Positions 1 to 8,736 of a DNA stretch of 64,000 nucleotides are shown piece by piece. The notes below the pieces were generated by a model. That model searched no databases. It worked only from the letters and a program-made list of their open reading frames with translations, and was not told the DNA's origin. Within the stretch, counting starts at the first letter, position 1; each line of letters begins with the position of its first letter. Source of the DNA: an uncultured Oscillibacter sp. (GTDB lineage Bacteria; Bacillota; Clostridia; Oscillospirales; Oscillospiraceae); the NCBI GenBank assembly GCA_950097265.1, contig CATNDJ010000010.1:1-64000 (forward strand). The letters run 5' to 3'. The position numbers and the translations under genes are program-made.

Positions 1-426
1 GTCCCGCTCCTTCGGTTCCCGCTTTGGCGGGTCCCGGCGGGGAGCGTCCTTCCGCTCCTTGGCCCGGCGGCGCTTCAGGTCCATCCGGGCGGCGGCCTCG
101 CCGTAGCGCTCCGGGTCCAACTGCGCCAGCCGCTCCGCCACGGCGGCGGCCAGCCCCAAGTCCGTCAGGGCCGCGATGGCGGCGCTGCCCCGGCCCAGGG
201 CCCCGCCCAGCTCCGCCTTCGTAAAGGGGAGGACCAGCCACAGGCAGTGCCCCTCCTCCGCCAGGTGCTCCGCCCGGCGGAGGGTGTTTCCCGCCGCGTC
301 GGAGGCGATCAGCAGCAGCCGCGCCTGTCCGGCCTTGGCGGCCAGGGCCGCGGGCTCCTCCCCCACGGCCAGCCTCCCGCCCCGGAGGGCGAGGCCCAGC
401 AGGGACAGTACGTTGTTTCCGCTCAT
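1..426 (-). CDS. rplGA: L7Ae-family RNA-binding protein YlxQ, 3' part beyond window
   Basis: This is the fourth gene of the rimP-nusA operon. It reads from the ATG at 426 and runs off the window edge after 142 codons with no stop. The N-terminal half has the alternating helix/strand pattern of L7Ae/YlxQ proteins, with an early 'LLGLALRGGRL' stretch and then 'LLLIASDAAGN'. YlxQ is a kink-turn-binding ribosome-associated protein. The visible C-terminal part becomes very Lys/Arg/Pro-rich (for example 'KRRRAKERKD'), which is longer and more basic than a plain L7Ae domain. It could be an extended tail. Its start overlaps the ylxR stop by four bases (ATGA), so the two are probably translationally coupled. 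The family call comes from context plus the fold pattern. Confidence 0.72.
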   Translation of the reverse strand, partial: MSGNNVLSLLGLALRGGRLAVGEEPAALAAKAGQARLLLIASDAAGNTLRRAEHLAEEGHCLWLVLPFTKAELGGALGRGSAAIAALTDLGLAAAVAERLAQLDPERYGEAAARMDLKRRRAKERKDAPRRDPPKREPKERD

Positions 427-695
427 GTCCCGCCTCCCAGCTCCGCCTCCATGGCGTCGTAAACCTCCGGGGGGATGGCGGTCTCAAAGGCCCGCTCCAG
501 GGCCCGGGACTTCCGGGCCTTTTTCAGGCAGGACGGGTCCTGGCACACGTAGGCCCCCCGGCCGGGCTTCTTCCCGGTGAAGTCCAGGCTCACCGCTCCC
601 TCCGGGGAGCGGACCACCCGCAAGAGGGCTTTCTTATCCTTCATCTCCCGGCAGCCGACGCACTGGCGCTGGGGAATCTTTTTCACCTTGGGCAC
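423..695 (-). CDS. ylxR: YlxR (RnpM) RNA-binding protein
   Basis: A 90-residue protein with the YlxR signature 'RQCVGCREMKDK' near residue 10, the 'GRGAYVC' motif near residue 45 and a basic 'CLKKARKSRALERAF' end. In Bacillus the family binds the RNase P RNA and modulates RNase P. It lies directly behind nusA and overlaps ylxQ by four bases, which is the usual Firmicutes order. Length and motifs are typical. Confidence 0.93.
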   Translation of the reverse strand: MPKVKKIPQRQCVGCREMKDKKALLRVVRSPEGAVSLDFTGKKPGRGAYVCQDPSCLKKARKSRALERAFETAIPPEVYDAMEAELGGGT

Positions 696-742
696 CTTGG
701 GTCCCCCCCTTTCCGTTCAAACCGGCGGCGCTCCGCCGCGTC

Positions 743-1930
743 TTATTCCTCGGAAGCCTCCGTTCCCTCTCCGGGGATCTCCTCCGGAGCCGCCGGGCGC
801 TCCGCGGCGAAGAACTCCTCATCCTCCCCGGGCTGATAGCTCTGAGGCTTGATGTCGATTTTATATCCGGTGAGCCGGGCCGCCAGGCGGGCGTTCTGGC
901 CCTCCTTGCCGATGGCCAGGGAGAGCTGGTCGTCGGGCACCACGCAGCGGCAGGCCTTGACCCCCTCTTCCGCCATGCGGACCTCCACCACGTCGGCGGG
1001 AGCCAGGGCGGCGGCGATGAACTCCGCGGGATCCTCGCTGTACTTGATGATGTCGATTTTTTCCCCCCGGAGCTCGTCGACGATGGAGGCCACCCGCTGG
1101 CCCCTGGGGCCAACGCAGGCGCCGATGGGGTCCACGTTCTCCTCCCGGGACCAGACGGCCATTTTCGTGCGGCTGCCCGCCTCCCGGGCGATGGACCGCA
1201 CCTCCACGGTGCCGTCGAAGATCTCCGGAACCTCCAATTCAAAGAGGCGCTTCACCAGGCCCGGGTGGGTCCGGGAGATGAGCACCTGGGGCCCCCGGGT
1301 GGAGTGGCGCACGTCCACCACGTAGACCTTGATGTGCATGCCCTCCTCCAGGTCCTCGCCGGGGACCTGCTCCCCGGCCAGCAGCAGCGCCTCGGTGGAC
1401 TCCGCGCCGGTGCCGATGCGGAGGGAGGCCGCCCCGTTCCGGGGGTCGATGCGGGTGACCACGCCGGTGAGAATCTCGTGCTGCTTGGAGTTGAACTCGT
1501 CGTAGACCTTGCCCCGCTCGGCCTCCCGGAGGCCCTGGATGATGACCTGCTTGCCGTTTCCGGCGGCGATGCGGCCGAACTCCATCTTGTCCACGGGGAT
1601 GTTCACCACATCCCCGATCTCATACCGGGCGGAGAGGGCCTTGGCCTCCTCCAGGGGCATCTCGTTGAAGGGGTCCACGTAGTCCTCCTCGTCCACCACG
1701 GTCTTGCGGATGAACATGCGGAGCTCCTTGTGTTCCTCGTCCGCCTCCACGACGATGTTTTCCTCTTCCACGTCCTTGTGGTCCCGCTGGTAGGCGGTGG
1801 TGATGGCCTTGATGACCTTTTCCAGCATGGCCTCCTTGGGGATGCCCCGTTCCTGCTCCAAAAGCTCCAGGGCGGCGAAGATTTCCCCGGGATTCATGCC
1901 GGCGGGTTCCTTCTGCTTCTTGCCTCTCAT
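743..1930 (-). CDS. nusA: Transcription termination/antitermination factor NusA
   Basis: A 395-residue NusA that binds RNA polymerase and nascent RNA to control pausing, termination and antitermination. An N-terminal polymerase-binding domain (about 1-140) is followed by an S1 domain (about 150-220) and two KH domains with GxxG loops at about residue 276 (GPRG) and 343 (GKEG). The C-terminus is acidic ('GEDEEFF...TEASEE'), and no E. coli-type AR repeats are present, as usual in Firmicutes. I use the ATG at 1930 because 'aaggag' lies 11 bases upstream. An ATG 11 codons later ('MNPGEIF') also has a purine-rich site and matches the usual family start better, so the first 11 residues are uncertain. 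rimP is 48 bases upstream. Confidence 0.97.
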   Translation of the reverse strand: MRGKKQKEPAGMNPGEIFAALELLEQERGIPKEAMLEKVIKAITTAYQRDHKDVEEENIVVEADEEHKELRMFIRKTVVDEEDYVDPFNEMPLEEAKALSARYEIGDVVNIPVDKMEFGRIAAGNGKQVIIQGLREAERGKVYDEFNSKQHEILTGVVTRIDPRNGAASLRIGTGAESTEALLLAGEQVPGEDLEEGMHIKVYVVDVRHSTRGPQVLISRTHPGLVKRLFELEVPEIFDGTVEVRSIAREAGSRTKMAVWSREENVDPIGACVGPRGQRVASIVDELRGEKIDIIKYSEDPAEFIAAALAPADVVEVRMAEEGVKACRCVVPDDQLSLAIGKEGQNARLAARLTGYKIDIKPQSYQPGEDEEFFAAERPAAPEEIPGEGTEASEE

Positions 1931-1978
1931 CTTTGCCGATTCTCCTTATCACTGAAATACACTTAAAATAACAACACG

Positions 1979-2440
1979 TTAAAATTCCACCCGCAGGCGG
2001 ACCAGGGCTACGTCCTTTTTCTCAAAGGTCCGGGACCCGCCCCCCGCCTCCACGGTGACGGCCCCGCTGTCCTCGTCGTAGCCCGCGAGAACGCCGGGGA
2101 TCTCCTTCTGCCCGTCCAGGGCGCGGTAGAGCTTCACCAGCACGGGGCTGCCCAGAAAGCGGGCGAAGTCTCCGGGCCGCTTCAGCGCCCGCTCCGCCCC
2201 GGCGGAGCCCACCTCCAGGGTGTAGCTCCCCTCGATGGGGTCCGCCTCGTCCAAAAGGTCCGACAGCGTCCGGGACACGGCCTCGCAGTCCAGAATGTCC
2301 ACGCCGCCCTCCTTGTCCAGGAGAACCCGGAGGTACCAGGTCCCGCCCTCCTTGACATACTCCACATCCCAGAGGGTGCAGCCCGCCTCTTCAATGGCGG
2401 GAGCGGCCAGCTCCGCGGTGAGTTCGGTTACTTTTTTCAT
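1979..2440 (-). CDS. rimP: Ribosome maturation factor RimP
   Basis: A 153-residue RimP needed for 30S subunit maturation. The N-terminal domain carries 'CTLWDVEYVKEGGTWYLRV' and 'LEVGSAGAERALKRPGDF', both RimP hallmarks, and an SH3-like C-terminal domain follows. The start at 2440 is chosen because 'ggagg' lies ten bases upstream and the family begins here. The reading frame is open for 24 more codons upstream, but that extension crosses a terminator-like hairpin and is not conserved-looking. It is the first gene of the rimP-nusA-ylxR-ylxQ operon. Confidence 0.95.
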   Translation of the reverse strand: MKKVTELTAELAAPAIEEAGCTLWDVEYVKEGGTWYLRVLLDKEGGVDILDCEAVSRTLSDLLDEADPIEGSYTLEVGSAGAERALKRPGDFARFLGSPVLVKLYRALDGQKEIPGVLAGYDEDSGAVTVEAGGGSRTFEKKDVALVRLRVEF

Positions 2441-2487
2441 AAATGGACGGTCCTCCGAAAAGATTTTGAGGAAGGGAAAATGGTCAA

Positions 2488-2514
2488 CAAAAAGAGCGGA
2501 CCGCCGGTCCACTC
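2488..2514 (-). terminator. Terminator-like hairpin in the rimP-nusA leader (candidate attenuator)
   Basis: On the minus-strand transcript, a nine-pair stem (GAGTGGACC / GGTCCGCTC, loop GGC/GCG type) is followed at once by TTTTTG. It lies about 48 bases upstream of the rimP start, inside the leader, with no other gene upstream on this strand to terminate. A weak promoter candidate (TTGCGC-N16-TATATT) lies just upstream. This position suits autoregulatory attenuation of the nusA operon. Confidence 0.6.
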
Positions 2515-2714
2515 TCCACCTTAGCTTCCATCTTACTCTAACATATGCAATATACCACAGCCTATGAAAAAGCGCAAGCCTTTTTACAAATTTTTGTTCC
2601 CGTTTCCAGGCTCAAAACCCGGTTCCCTTTATTTGGAAAGTAAAATCCCTCTTGTAAAAAGCCGGAAGATGGTGTATGATGGTTTCGATTTTGGAACATT
2701 AGGAGGAAGCTGCT

Positions 2715-2900
2715 ATGAGCAAAACCGCGAGCATGGTCATGAAGATCATCGGCGCCAGCCTGGCCTTCGCCGCTTTCGTCTGCCTGCTGATCGGCGGCTG
2801 GCACGACCTCAGCGTGGGGTACTGCGGCATGAAGAACCGCCTGAGACAAAGATTCAGCTCCGAATACGACGACTACGCCGACGAGGAACTTTACGAATAA
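2715..2900 (+). CDS. Small single-pass membrane protein, unknown
   Basis: A 61-residue protein with a strong ribosome site (aggagg, eight bases before the ATG). Residues about 8-30 form one hydrophobic segment ('IIGASLAFAAFVCLLIGGW'). The tail ends in an acidic, tyrosine-containing stretch ('EYDDYADEELYE'). It sits alone between the divergent nusA operon and the pyr operon and has its own terminator. I do not recognise a family. The acidic tail would be on one face of the membrane and could be a protein-binding handle, but that is inference. Confidence 0.75.
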   Translation: MSKTASMVMKIIGASLAFAAFVCLLIGGWHDLSVGYCGMKNRLRQRFSSEYDDYADEELYE

Positions 2901-2906
2901 GCGGTC

Positions 2907-2936
2907 CTCCCGTCCCTCCGGGGCGGGAGATTTTTT
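2907..2936 (+). terminator. Intrinsic terminator of the small membrane protein gene
   Basis: A ten-pair stem (CTCCCGTCCC / GGGGCGGGAG) with a three-base loop, followed by six T residues. Confidence 0.9.
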
Positions 2937-2948
2937 CGCCCCGCCCGG

Positions 2949-2977
2949 TTGACAAAGCCGCCGTTTTCGGCTATCAT
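2949..2977 (+). promoter_or_regulatory. Sigma-A promoter of the pyr operon
   Basis: TTGACA (2949-2954), a 17-base spacer and TATCAT (2972-2977). The predicted start is near 2984, leaving only about 25 untranslated bases before pyrC. There is therefore no room for a PyrR-type attenuator leader. Confidence 0.88.
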
Positions 2978-3009
2978 ATTTCTTCGAGAAACTGGAGAGG
3001 AGAACGTCT

Positions 3010-4347
3010 ATGCGTCTGCTGCTGACCGGCGGGGCCGTCCTTTGCGGCGGGGAGTTCCAGCCCCTGGAAATTGCCGTTTCCGAAGGGCGTATTGTTTCCG
3101 TTTCCCCCCGCCTTCCCCGGGACGGCGCCGCCGTCATTGAATTGAATCATGGTTTCGTCGTTCCAGGTTTCGTTGATGTGCACACCCATCTTCGACAGCC
3201 TGGTTTTTCTTATAAGGAGACCGTGGCGTCCGGGACCGCCGCCGCCGCCGCGGGGGGCTATACCGCCCTCTGCGCCATGCCGAACCTGGACCCGGTGCCC
3301 GACAGCCCGGACCATCTCCAGCCGGAACTGGAGGCCATCGCGCGGGACGCCGCCGTCCGCGTCTATCCCTACGGGGCCATCACCCGGGGGGAGAAGGGAG
3401 CGGACCTGGCGGATATGGAGGCCCTGGCCCCCTTTGTCCCCGGCTTTTCCGACGACGGCCGGGGCGTGCAGTCGGAAGAGCGGATGCGGGCCGCCATGCT
3501 TCTGGCGAAGAAGCTGGACCGGCCCATCGCGGCCCACTGCGAGGACGAGTCCCTGCTGACCCCGGGCTGGTGCGTCCACGACGGGGAATTTGCCCGGAAG
3601 CACGGCCTCCCGGGCAACGACTCCGCCAGCGAGTGGCGGCAGGTGGAGCGGGATATTCAACTGGTCCGGGAGACGGGCTGCCGCTACCACGTCTGCCACG
3701 TCTCCACGAAAGAGAGCGTGGCCCTGATCCGGGCCGCCAAGGCGGAAGGCCTTCCCGTCACCTGCGAGACCGGGCCCCACTACCTCTGCCTCTGCGACGG
3801 GGACCTGGAGGACGACGGGCGCTTTCGGATGAATCCCCCCATTCGCTCCGCCGCGGACCGGGACGCGCTGGTGGCGGCCCTGCTGGACGGGACGGTGGAC
3901 TGCATTGCCACGGACCACGCCCCCCACTCGGCGGAGGAAAAATCCCGGGGCCTCCGGGGGAGCCTGAACGGAGTCGTGGGCCTGGAGTGCGCCTTCCCGG
4001 TGCTGTACACGGAGCTGGTGAAGACCGGCAGGGTCCCCCTGAAAACCATACTGAACGCCCTGTGCGTGAACCCCCGGAGCATCTTCCGCCTGCCCGGCGG
4101 GAAAATTGAGGAGGGACAGCCCGCCGATCTGACGGTGCTGGACCTGAACCGCCCCGGCGTTGTGACCCCGGAGGGCTTCCGCTCCCTGGGCCGGGCCACG
4201 CCCTTCGCCGGGCGGCGGGTGGACGCCGCCGTCTGCATGACGCTGGTGGACGGAAACATCGTCTTCCCGGAGGGGCTGAAGCCGTCCCCCAACGGCACTA
4301 TTGGAATCGTCCGGGGCTTTGACCGCCAGTCAGGAGGGCCGGTATGA
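3010..4347 (+). CDS. pyrC: Dihydroorotase
   Basis: A 445-residue class I dihydroorotase that interconverts carbamoyl-aspartate and dihydroorotate (third step of UMP synthesis). The metal-binding 'DVHTHLRQPG' motif gives His58 and His60. Later it carries 'HVCHVSTKES' and the catalytic 'ATDHAPH' motif near residue 300, followed by 'NPRSIF' and 'ADLTVLDL', typical of the amidohydrolase superfamily. The ribosome site 'gagaggagaacgtct' precedes the ATG. It is the first gene of the pyr operon and overlaps pyrK by four bases. Confidence 0.97.
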   Translation: MRLLLTGGAVLCGGEFQPLEIAVSEGRIVSVSPRLPRDGAAVIELNHGFVVPGFVDVHTHLRQPGFSYKETVASGTAAAAAGGYTALCAMPNLDPVPDSPDHLQPELEAIARDAAVRVYPYGAITRGEKGADLADMEALAPFVPGFSDDGRGVQSEERMRAAMLLAKKLDRPIAAHCEDESLLTPGWCVHDGEFARKHGLPGNDSASEWRQVERDIQLVRETGCRYHVCHVSTKESVALIRAAKAEGLPVTCETGPHYLCLCDGDLEDDGRFRMNPPIRSAADRDALVAALLDGTVDCIATDHAPHSAEEKSRGLRGSLNGVVGLECAFPVLYTELVKTGRVPLKTILNALCVNPRSIFRLPGGKIEEGQPADLTVLDLNRPGVVTPEGFRSLGRATPFAGRRVDAAVCMTLVDGNIVFPEGLKPSPNGTIGIVRGFDRQSGGPV

Positions 4348-5093
4348 AGCAAGGTATTTTTACGCTGGAGCAAGCCCGGCAATTGACCGGCGACGTGTGG
4401 GAGCTCCGCCTGTCCGGGGACGCCGCCGCCATTGCCGCCCCGGGGCAGTTCGTCAATGTCGAATTGCCCGGCAGGTTCCTCCGCCGCCCCATCTCCGTCT
4501 GCGACTGGACGGAAACCGGCCTGATCCTGCTGGTGAAGGAGGCGGGGGAGGGAACGAAAGAACTGGTCCGCCTCCCCGCCGGGACAGAGCTGGACGTGCT
4601 GTCCGGCCTGGGGAACGGCTTTGATTTCTCCGCCGCGCAGGAACCCGCCGTGCTGGTAGGCGGCGGTATCGGCATCGCCCCCCTCTACGGCCTGGCGAAG
4701 CGGATGCTGGCGGCGGGCCGGGAAGTGAAGGCCGTCCTGGGCTTCCGCTCGAAAGAGGACGCCTTTTACCTGGAGGAGTTCGCCGCCCTGGGCCTGGAGG
4801 TCCGTGCCGCCTCGGAGGACGGGAGCCTGGGGACCCGCGGCTTTGTGACGGATGTGCTGAAGGAGCTTCCCAGCTGCGCCTATGTCCTGGCCTGCGGCCC
4901 CACGCCCATGCTGAGGGCCGTCTGCGCCCTGCCTCAGCTTTCCGGGGGCCAGTTCAGCTTCGAGGCCCGGATGGCCTGCGGCTTCGGGGCCTGCGTGGGC
5001 TGCACCATCGAGACAAAACAGGGCCTGCGCCGGGTGTGTAAGGACGGCCCCGTGTTCCGAAAGGAGGACATTCTGTGGCAGACCTCTCTGTGA
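4344..5093 (+). CDS. pyrK: Dihydroorotate dehydrogenase electron-transfer subunit
   Basis: A 249-residue flavoprotein with FAD, NAD and [2Fe-2S] sites. It passes electrons from the PyrD subunit to NAD+. An N-terminal FAD barrel with 'RRPISVCD' and 'LLVKEAGEGT' is followed by the nucleotide-binding 'VLVGGGIGIAPLYGLA'. The cluster ligands are Cys212, Cys217, Cys220 and Cys232 (C-x4-C-x2-C-x11-C). It overlaps pyrC (ATGA) and pyrD, so subunits are likely made in balance. The presence of pyrK shows that the neighbouring PyrD is the class 1B type. Confidence 0.97.
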   Translation: MKQGIFTLEQARQLTGDVWELRLSGDAAAIAAPGQFVNVELPGRFLRRPISVCDWTETGLILLVKEAGEGTKELVRLPAGTELDVLSGLGNGFDFSAAQEPAVLVGGGIGIAPLYGLAKRMLAAGREVKAVLGFRSKEDAFYLEEFAALGLEVRAASEDGSLGTRGFVTDVLKELPSCAYVLACGPTPMLRAVCALPQLSGGQFSFEARMACGFGACVGCTIETKQGLRRVCKDGPVFRKEDILWQTSL

Positions 5094-5995
5094 CCCTGGC
5101 GGGGGTGCGGCTGAAAAACCCCGTCATCCCCGCCTCCGGGACCTTCGGCTACGGCCGGGAGTTCGCGGAAGCCTATGACCTGGATATCCTGGGCTCCTTC
5201 TCCTGGAAGGGGACCACCCGGGACCCCCGCCCCGGCAACCCCCAGCCCCGCATCGCCGAAGTTCCCTCCGGCATGCTGAACGCCGTGGGGCTCCAGAACC
5301 CCGGCATGGAGGCGGTGCTGCGGGAGGAGCTCCCCTACATCGCCGGGATTTTCCACGGCCCCGTCATCGCCAACGTCTGCGGCTTCTCCCTGGAGGAATA
5401 CGCGGAGAACTGCCGCGCCCTGGAGGACACGGAGCAGGTGAAGATCCTGGAAGTGAACATCTCCTGCCCCAACGTCCACGCCGGGGGGAAGAACTTCGGA
5501 TCGGACCCCCAGAGCGCCGCCGCCGTCACCCGGGCCGTCCGGGCGGCCACCAGGAAACCCGTCTTCATGAAGCTCAGCCCCAATGTGACGGACATTGCGG
5601 AGATCGCCCGGGCCTGCGCGGACGAGGGGGCCGACGGCCTCTGCCTCATCAACACCCTGCTTGGCATGCGCATCGACCTGAACACGAAGCGCCCGCTTCT
5701 CGCCAACCGCACCGGGGGCCTCTCCGGCCCCGCCGTGTTCCCGGTGGCGCTGCGGATGGTCTGGGACGTGTACGAGGCCGTTCCCAAGCTGCCCATCATC
5801 GGCTGCGGCGGCGTGAGCTCCGCGGAGGACGCCGCCGAGATGATGCTGGCGGGGGCCTCCGCCGTGGAGGTGGGGGCGGCGAACCTGCGGGACCCCTGGG
5901 CCTGCAAAACCATCATCGAGAATCTGCCCGCCGTCTGCCGGCGGCTGGGCGTGGAGAAACTATCTGACTTGACAGGAGGAGCGCACCATGGCTAA
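5075..5995 (+). CDS. pyrD: Dihydroorotate dehydrogenase class 1B, catalytic subunit
   Basis: A 306-residue FMN enzyme that oxidises dihydroorotate to orotate, working with PyrK. Key motifs are the 'PASGTFGYG' N-terminus, 'NISCPNV' carrying the class 1 catalytic cysteine, 'KLSPNV', 'GGLSGPA' and 'IIGCGGV'. The start is a GTG inside the end of pyrK (19-base overlap). The next gene, pyrF, overlaps by eight bases. Confidence 0.96.
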   Translation: MADLSVTLAGVRLKNPVIPASGTFGYGREFAEAYDLDILGSFSWKGTTRDPRPGNPQPRIAEVPSGMLNAVGLQNPGMEAVLREELPYIAGIFHGPVIANVCGFSLEEYAENCRALEDTEQVKILEVNISCPNVHAGGKNFGSDPQSAAAVTRAVRAATRKPVFMKLSPNVTDIAEIARACADEGADGLCLINTLLGMRIDLNTKRPLLANRTGGLSGPAVFPVALRMVWDVYEAVPKLPIIGCGGVSSAEDAAEMMLAGASAVEVGAANLRDPWACKTIIENLPAVCRRLGVEKLSDLTGGAHHG

Positions 5996-6692
5996 GGACG
6001 TCATCATCGCCCTGGACTTTCCCACACGCAGGGAAACCCTGAACTTTCTGGACCGCTTTCCCAACGGAGAGGGAAAACCCTTTGTGAAGATCGGCATGGA
6101 GCTTTACTACGCGGAGGGCCCGGCCGTCGTCCGGGAAATCAAGGCCCGGGGGCACAAGGTTTTCCTGGACCTGAAGCTGCATGACATTCCCAATACCGTG
6201 AAGCGGGCCATGGCGGTCCTCTCCGGGCTGGACGTGGACATGGTGAACCTCCACGCCGCCGGGACCTCCGCCATGATGAAGGCCGCTCTGGAGGGCCTGA
6301 CCCGGCCCGACGGCACGAGGCCCCTGCTCATCGCCGTCACCCAGCTCACCAGCACCGACGCGGCCGCCTTGAAAGACGAGCTGCTGATTGAAACCCCCAT
6401 GGCGGAGACGGTGCTGTCCTACGCCAAAAACGCCGCCGCCAGCGGCCTGGACGGCGTGGTCTGCTCCCCCCTGGAGGCGGCCCTGGTCAAGGAGCGCTGC
6501 GGAGAGGGCTTCTGCACCGTCACCCCCGGCGTGCGCTTCGCCGGCGGGGACGCGGGAGACCAGAAGCGGGTGATGACCCCGGAGCAGGCGGCGAAAAACG
6601 GCTGTGACTACATCGTCATGGGCCGCCCCATTACCCAGGCGGCGGACCCGGTGGAAGCCTACCGCCGGGCGGTAAACGAATTTTTAGGATGA
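5988..6692 (+). CDS. pyrF: Orotidine 5'-phosphate decarboxylase
   Basis: A 234-residue TIM-barrel enzyme that decarboxylates OMP to UMP. It has the active-site signature '[11 protein letters not shown]' (catalytic Asp-x-Lys-x2-Asp), 'IALDF' at the N-terminus, 'TPGVRF' and a C-terminal 'VMGRPIT' phosphate loop. The ribosome site is 'aggaggagcgcacc'. Length is normal for the bacterial group I enzyme. Confidence 0.97.
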   Translation: MAKDVIIALDFPTRRETLNFLDRFPNGEGKPFVKIGMELYYAEGPAVVREIKARGHKVFLDLKLHDIPNTVKRAMAVLSGLDVDMVNLHAAGTSAMMKAALEGLTRPDGTRPLLIAVTQLTSTDAAALKDELLIETPMAETVLSYAKNAAASGLDGVVCSPLEAALVKERCGEGFCTVTPGVRFAGGDAGDQKRVMTPEQAAKNGCDYIVMGRPITQAADPVEAYRRAVNEFLG

Positions 6693-6707
6693 GAAAGGAG
6701 CGTTCCC

Positions 6708-7343
6708 ATGACCCGTGAACAGACCATTGCCCACGACCTTTTGTCCATCGGCGCGGTGTTCCTCCGCCCCGGCGAGCCCTTCACCTGGGCCAGCGGCATC
6801 AAGAGTCCCATCTACTGCGACAACCGCCTGACCCTCACCGCCCCGGAGGTCCGCACCCACGTGGAGGAGGGTCTGGTGGACCTCATCTGCAAGCGCTATC
6901 CCAATGTGGAGGTCCTCATGGGCACCTCCACGGCGGGCATCGCCCACGCCGCCATCGTGGGCCACCTCATGGGCCTGCCCATGGGCTACGTCCGCTCCAG
7001 CGGCAAGGACCACGGGCGGCAGAACCGCATCGAGGGGAAGCTGGAGCCCGGCCAGCGGGTTGTGGTCGTCGAGGACCTCATCTCCACCGCCGGGAGCTGC
7101 ATCGAGGTTGTGGAGGCTCTTCGGGAGGCCGGAGCGGAGGTGCTGGGCGTCGTGTCCATCTTCACCTACGGGCTTCAAAAGGGCCTGGACCGGCTGGCGG
7201 CGGCCAAGGTGACCAATTTCAGCCTGTCTAACTTCGACGCGGTGTGCGAGATCGCCGCGGCGGAGGGGAAAATTCGGCCGGAGGACATTGACCGCCTGAA
7301 AAAGTTCCGGGCGAACCCCTCGGATGAGAGTTGGAGAGACTGA
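6708..7343 (+). CDS. pyrE: Orotate phosphoribosyltransferase
   Basis: A 211-residue enzyme that joins orotate and PRPP to form OMP. The PRPP-binding motif '[13 protein letters not shown]' and the upstream '[12 protein letters not shown]' and '[10 protein letters not shown]' segments are typical of PyrE. It starts 15 bases after pyrF with 'gaaaggag' and is followed by pyrB. Confidence 0.97.
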   Translation: MTREQTIAHDLLSIGAVFLRPGEPFTWASGIKSPIYCDNRLTLTAPEVRTHVEEGLVDLICKRYPNVEVLMGTSTAGIAHAAIVGHLMGLPMGYVRSSGKDHGRQNRIEGKLEPGQRVVVVEDLISTAGSCIEVVEALREAGAEVLGVVSIFTYGLQKGLDRLAAAKVTNFSLSNFDAVCEIAAAEGKIRPEDIDRLKKFRANPSDESWRD

Positions 7344-7366
7344 CCGCACAAGGGAAAGGAGCCTGT

Positions 7367-8287
7367 ATGCCCAGAAACATCATTGACGTGACCGACCTCA
7401 CCGTGGAGGAAATCGACCAGCTCATCTCCACAGCGGAAGACATCATCGCAAACCCCGCCAAATACCAGGACGCCTGCGCCCACAAGCAGCTGGCCACCCT
7501 CTTCTTCGAGCCCTCCACCCGGACCCGGCTCAGCTTTGAGTCCGCCATGCTGGCCCTGGGGGGCGGCGTGCTGGGCTTCTCGGAGGCGGCCTCCAGCTCC
7601 ACGTCCAAGGGGGAGACCGTGGGGGACACCGTCCACACCGTGAGCTGCTACGCGGATATCATCGCCATGCGGCACCCCAAGGAGGGCGCGCCCTACGCCG
7701 CCGCCCAGTTCAGCGAGGTCCCCATCATCAACGCCGGGGACGGCGGGCACAACCACCCCACCCAGACCCTGACGGATCTCCTCACCATTCACCGGGAGAA
7801 GGGGCGGCTGGACGGCTTCACCATCGGCTTCTGCGGGGATTTGAAATTCGGCCGGACGGTTCATTCCCTGGTGAACGCCCTGAGCCGGTATGAAAACGTC
7901 AAGTTCGTCCTCATCTCCCCGGCGGAGCTGAAGCTGCCCCGCTACGTGAAGGAGGAGGCCCTGAAAAAGCGGGGCATCCCCTACCGGCAGACGGAGAGCC
8001 TGGAGGACGTCATGCCGGACCTGGACATCCTCTACATGACCCGGGTCCAGCGGGAGCGCTTCTTCAACGAGGAGGACTATCTGCGCTTGAAGGACAGCTA
8101 CATCCTCACTCCGGAGAAGCTGGAGACCGCCAGGCAGGACCTCTCCATCCTCCACCCCCTGCCGAGAGTCAACGAGATCTCCGTGGCGGTGGACAGGGAC
8201 CCCCGGGCCGCCTACTGGAAGCAGGTGAAAAACGGCAAGTTCATCCGCATGGCATTGATTCTAAAATTGCTGGACATCCATGTCTAA
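7367..8287 (+). CDS. pyrB: Aspartate carbamoyltransferase catalytic chain
   Basis: A 306-residue enzyme that makes carbamoyl-aspartate, the committed step. The carbamoyl-phosphate site 'STRTRLSFE' is intact near residue 50. '[17 protein letters not shown]' and 'HPLPRVNEI' are family signatures. I choose the ATG at 7367 because it follows 'aaaggagcctgt' and matches the family. The frame is open further upstream inside the pyrE tail. The regulatory gene pyrI follows directly. Confidence 0.97.
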   Translation: MPRNIIDVTDLTVEEIDQLISTAEDIIANPAKYQDACAHKQLATLFFEPSTRTRLSFESAMLALGGGVLGFSEAASSSTSKGETVGDTVHTVSCYADIIAMRHPKEGAPYAAAQFSEVPIINAGDGGHNHPTQTLTDLLTIHREKGRLDGFTIGFCGDLKFGRTVHSLVNALSRYENVKFVLISPAELKLPRYVKEEALKKRGIPYRQTESLEDVMPDLDILYMTRVQRERFFNEEDYLRLKDSYILTPEKLETARQDLSILHPLPRVNEISVAVDRDPRAAYWKQVKNGKFIRMALILKLLDIHV

Positions 8288-8305
8288 AGGAAAGGGGAGG
8301 ACTCT

Positions 8306-8734
8306 ATGAACATCGACAGCATCCAAAACGGCGTGGTCCTGGACCACATCCAGGCCGGAAAGAGCATGGACATTTACAAGTACCTCCACCTGGACCGGCT
8401 GGACTGCTCCGTGGCCATTATCAAAAACGTCCGCTCCGGCCGGATGGGGAAAAAGGACATCATCAAAATTGACTCCCCCCTGGAAGTGGACGTGGACGTG
8501 CTGGGCTATATCGACGACAAAATCACCGTCAACATCATCCGGGACGGCGAGCGGGTGGAAAAGCGCCGCCTCCATCCCCCCAAGAAGCTGGTGAACATCA
8601 TCCGCTGCAAGAACCCCCGGTGCATCACCGTAGCGGAGCCTCAGCTGGACGCGGTGTTCCTCCTCAGCGACCCGGAAAAGCACGTCTACCGCTGCGCCTA
8701 CTGCGACACGGCCAAGGGCAAAAAGAGCTTCTGA
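8306..8734 (+). CDS. pyrI: Aspartate carbamoyltransferase regulatory chain
   Basis: A 142-residue PyrI that binds nucleotides and gives the PyrB-PyrI holoenzyme feedback control. The N-terminal effector domain runs to about residue 95. The zinc domain that contacts PyrB has Cys101, Cys106, Cys130 and Cys133. It lies 18 bases after pyrB. Together with the short, leader-free promoter, this points to allosteric control of the pathway. Confidence 0.96.
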   Translation: MNIDSIQNGVVLDHIQAGKSMDIYKYLHLDRLDCSVAIIKNVRSGRMGKKDIIKIDSPLEVDVDVLGYIDDKITVNIIRDGERVEKRRLHPPKKLVNIIRCKNPRCITVAEPQLDAVFLLSDPEKHVYRCAYCDTAKGKKSF

Positions 8735-8736
8735 CC

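Noticed and set aside
2978-3009. PyrR-type attenuator before pyrC
   Set aside because: There is too little space between promoter and start codon, and no anti-antiterminator sequence.
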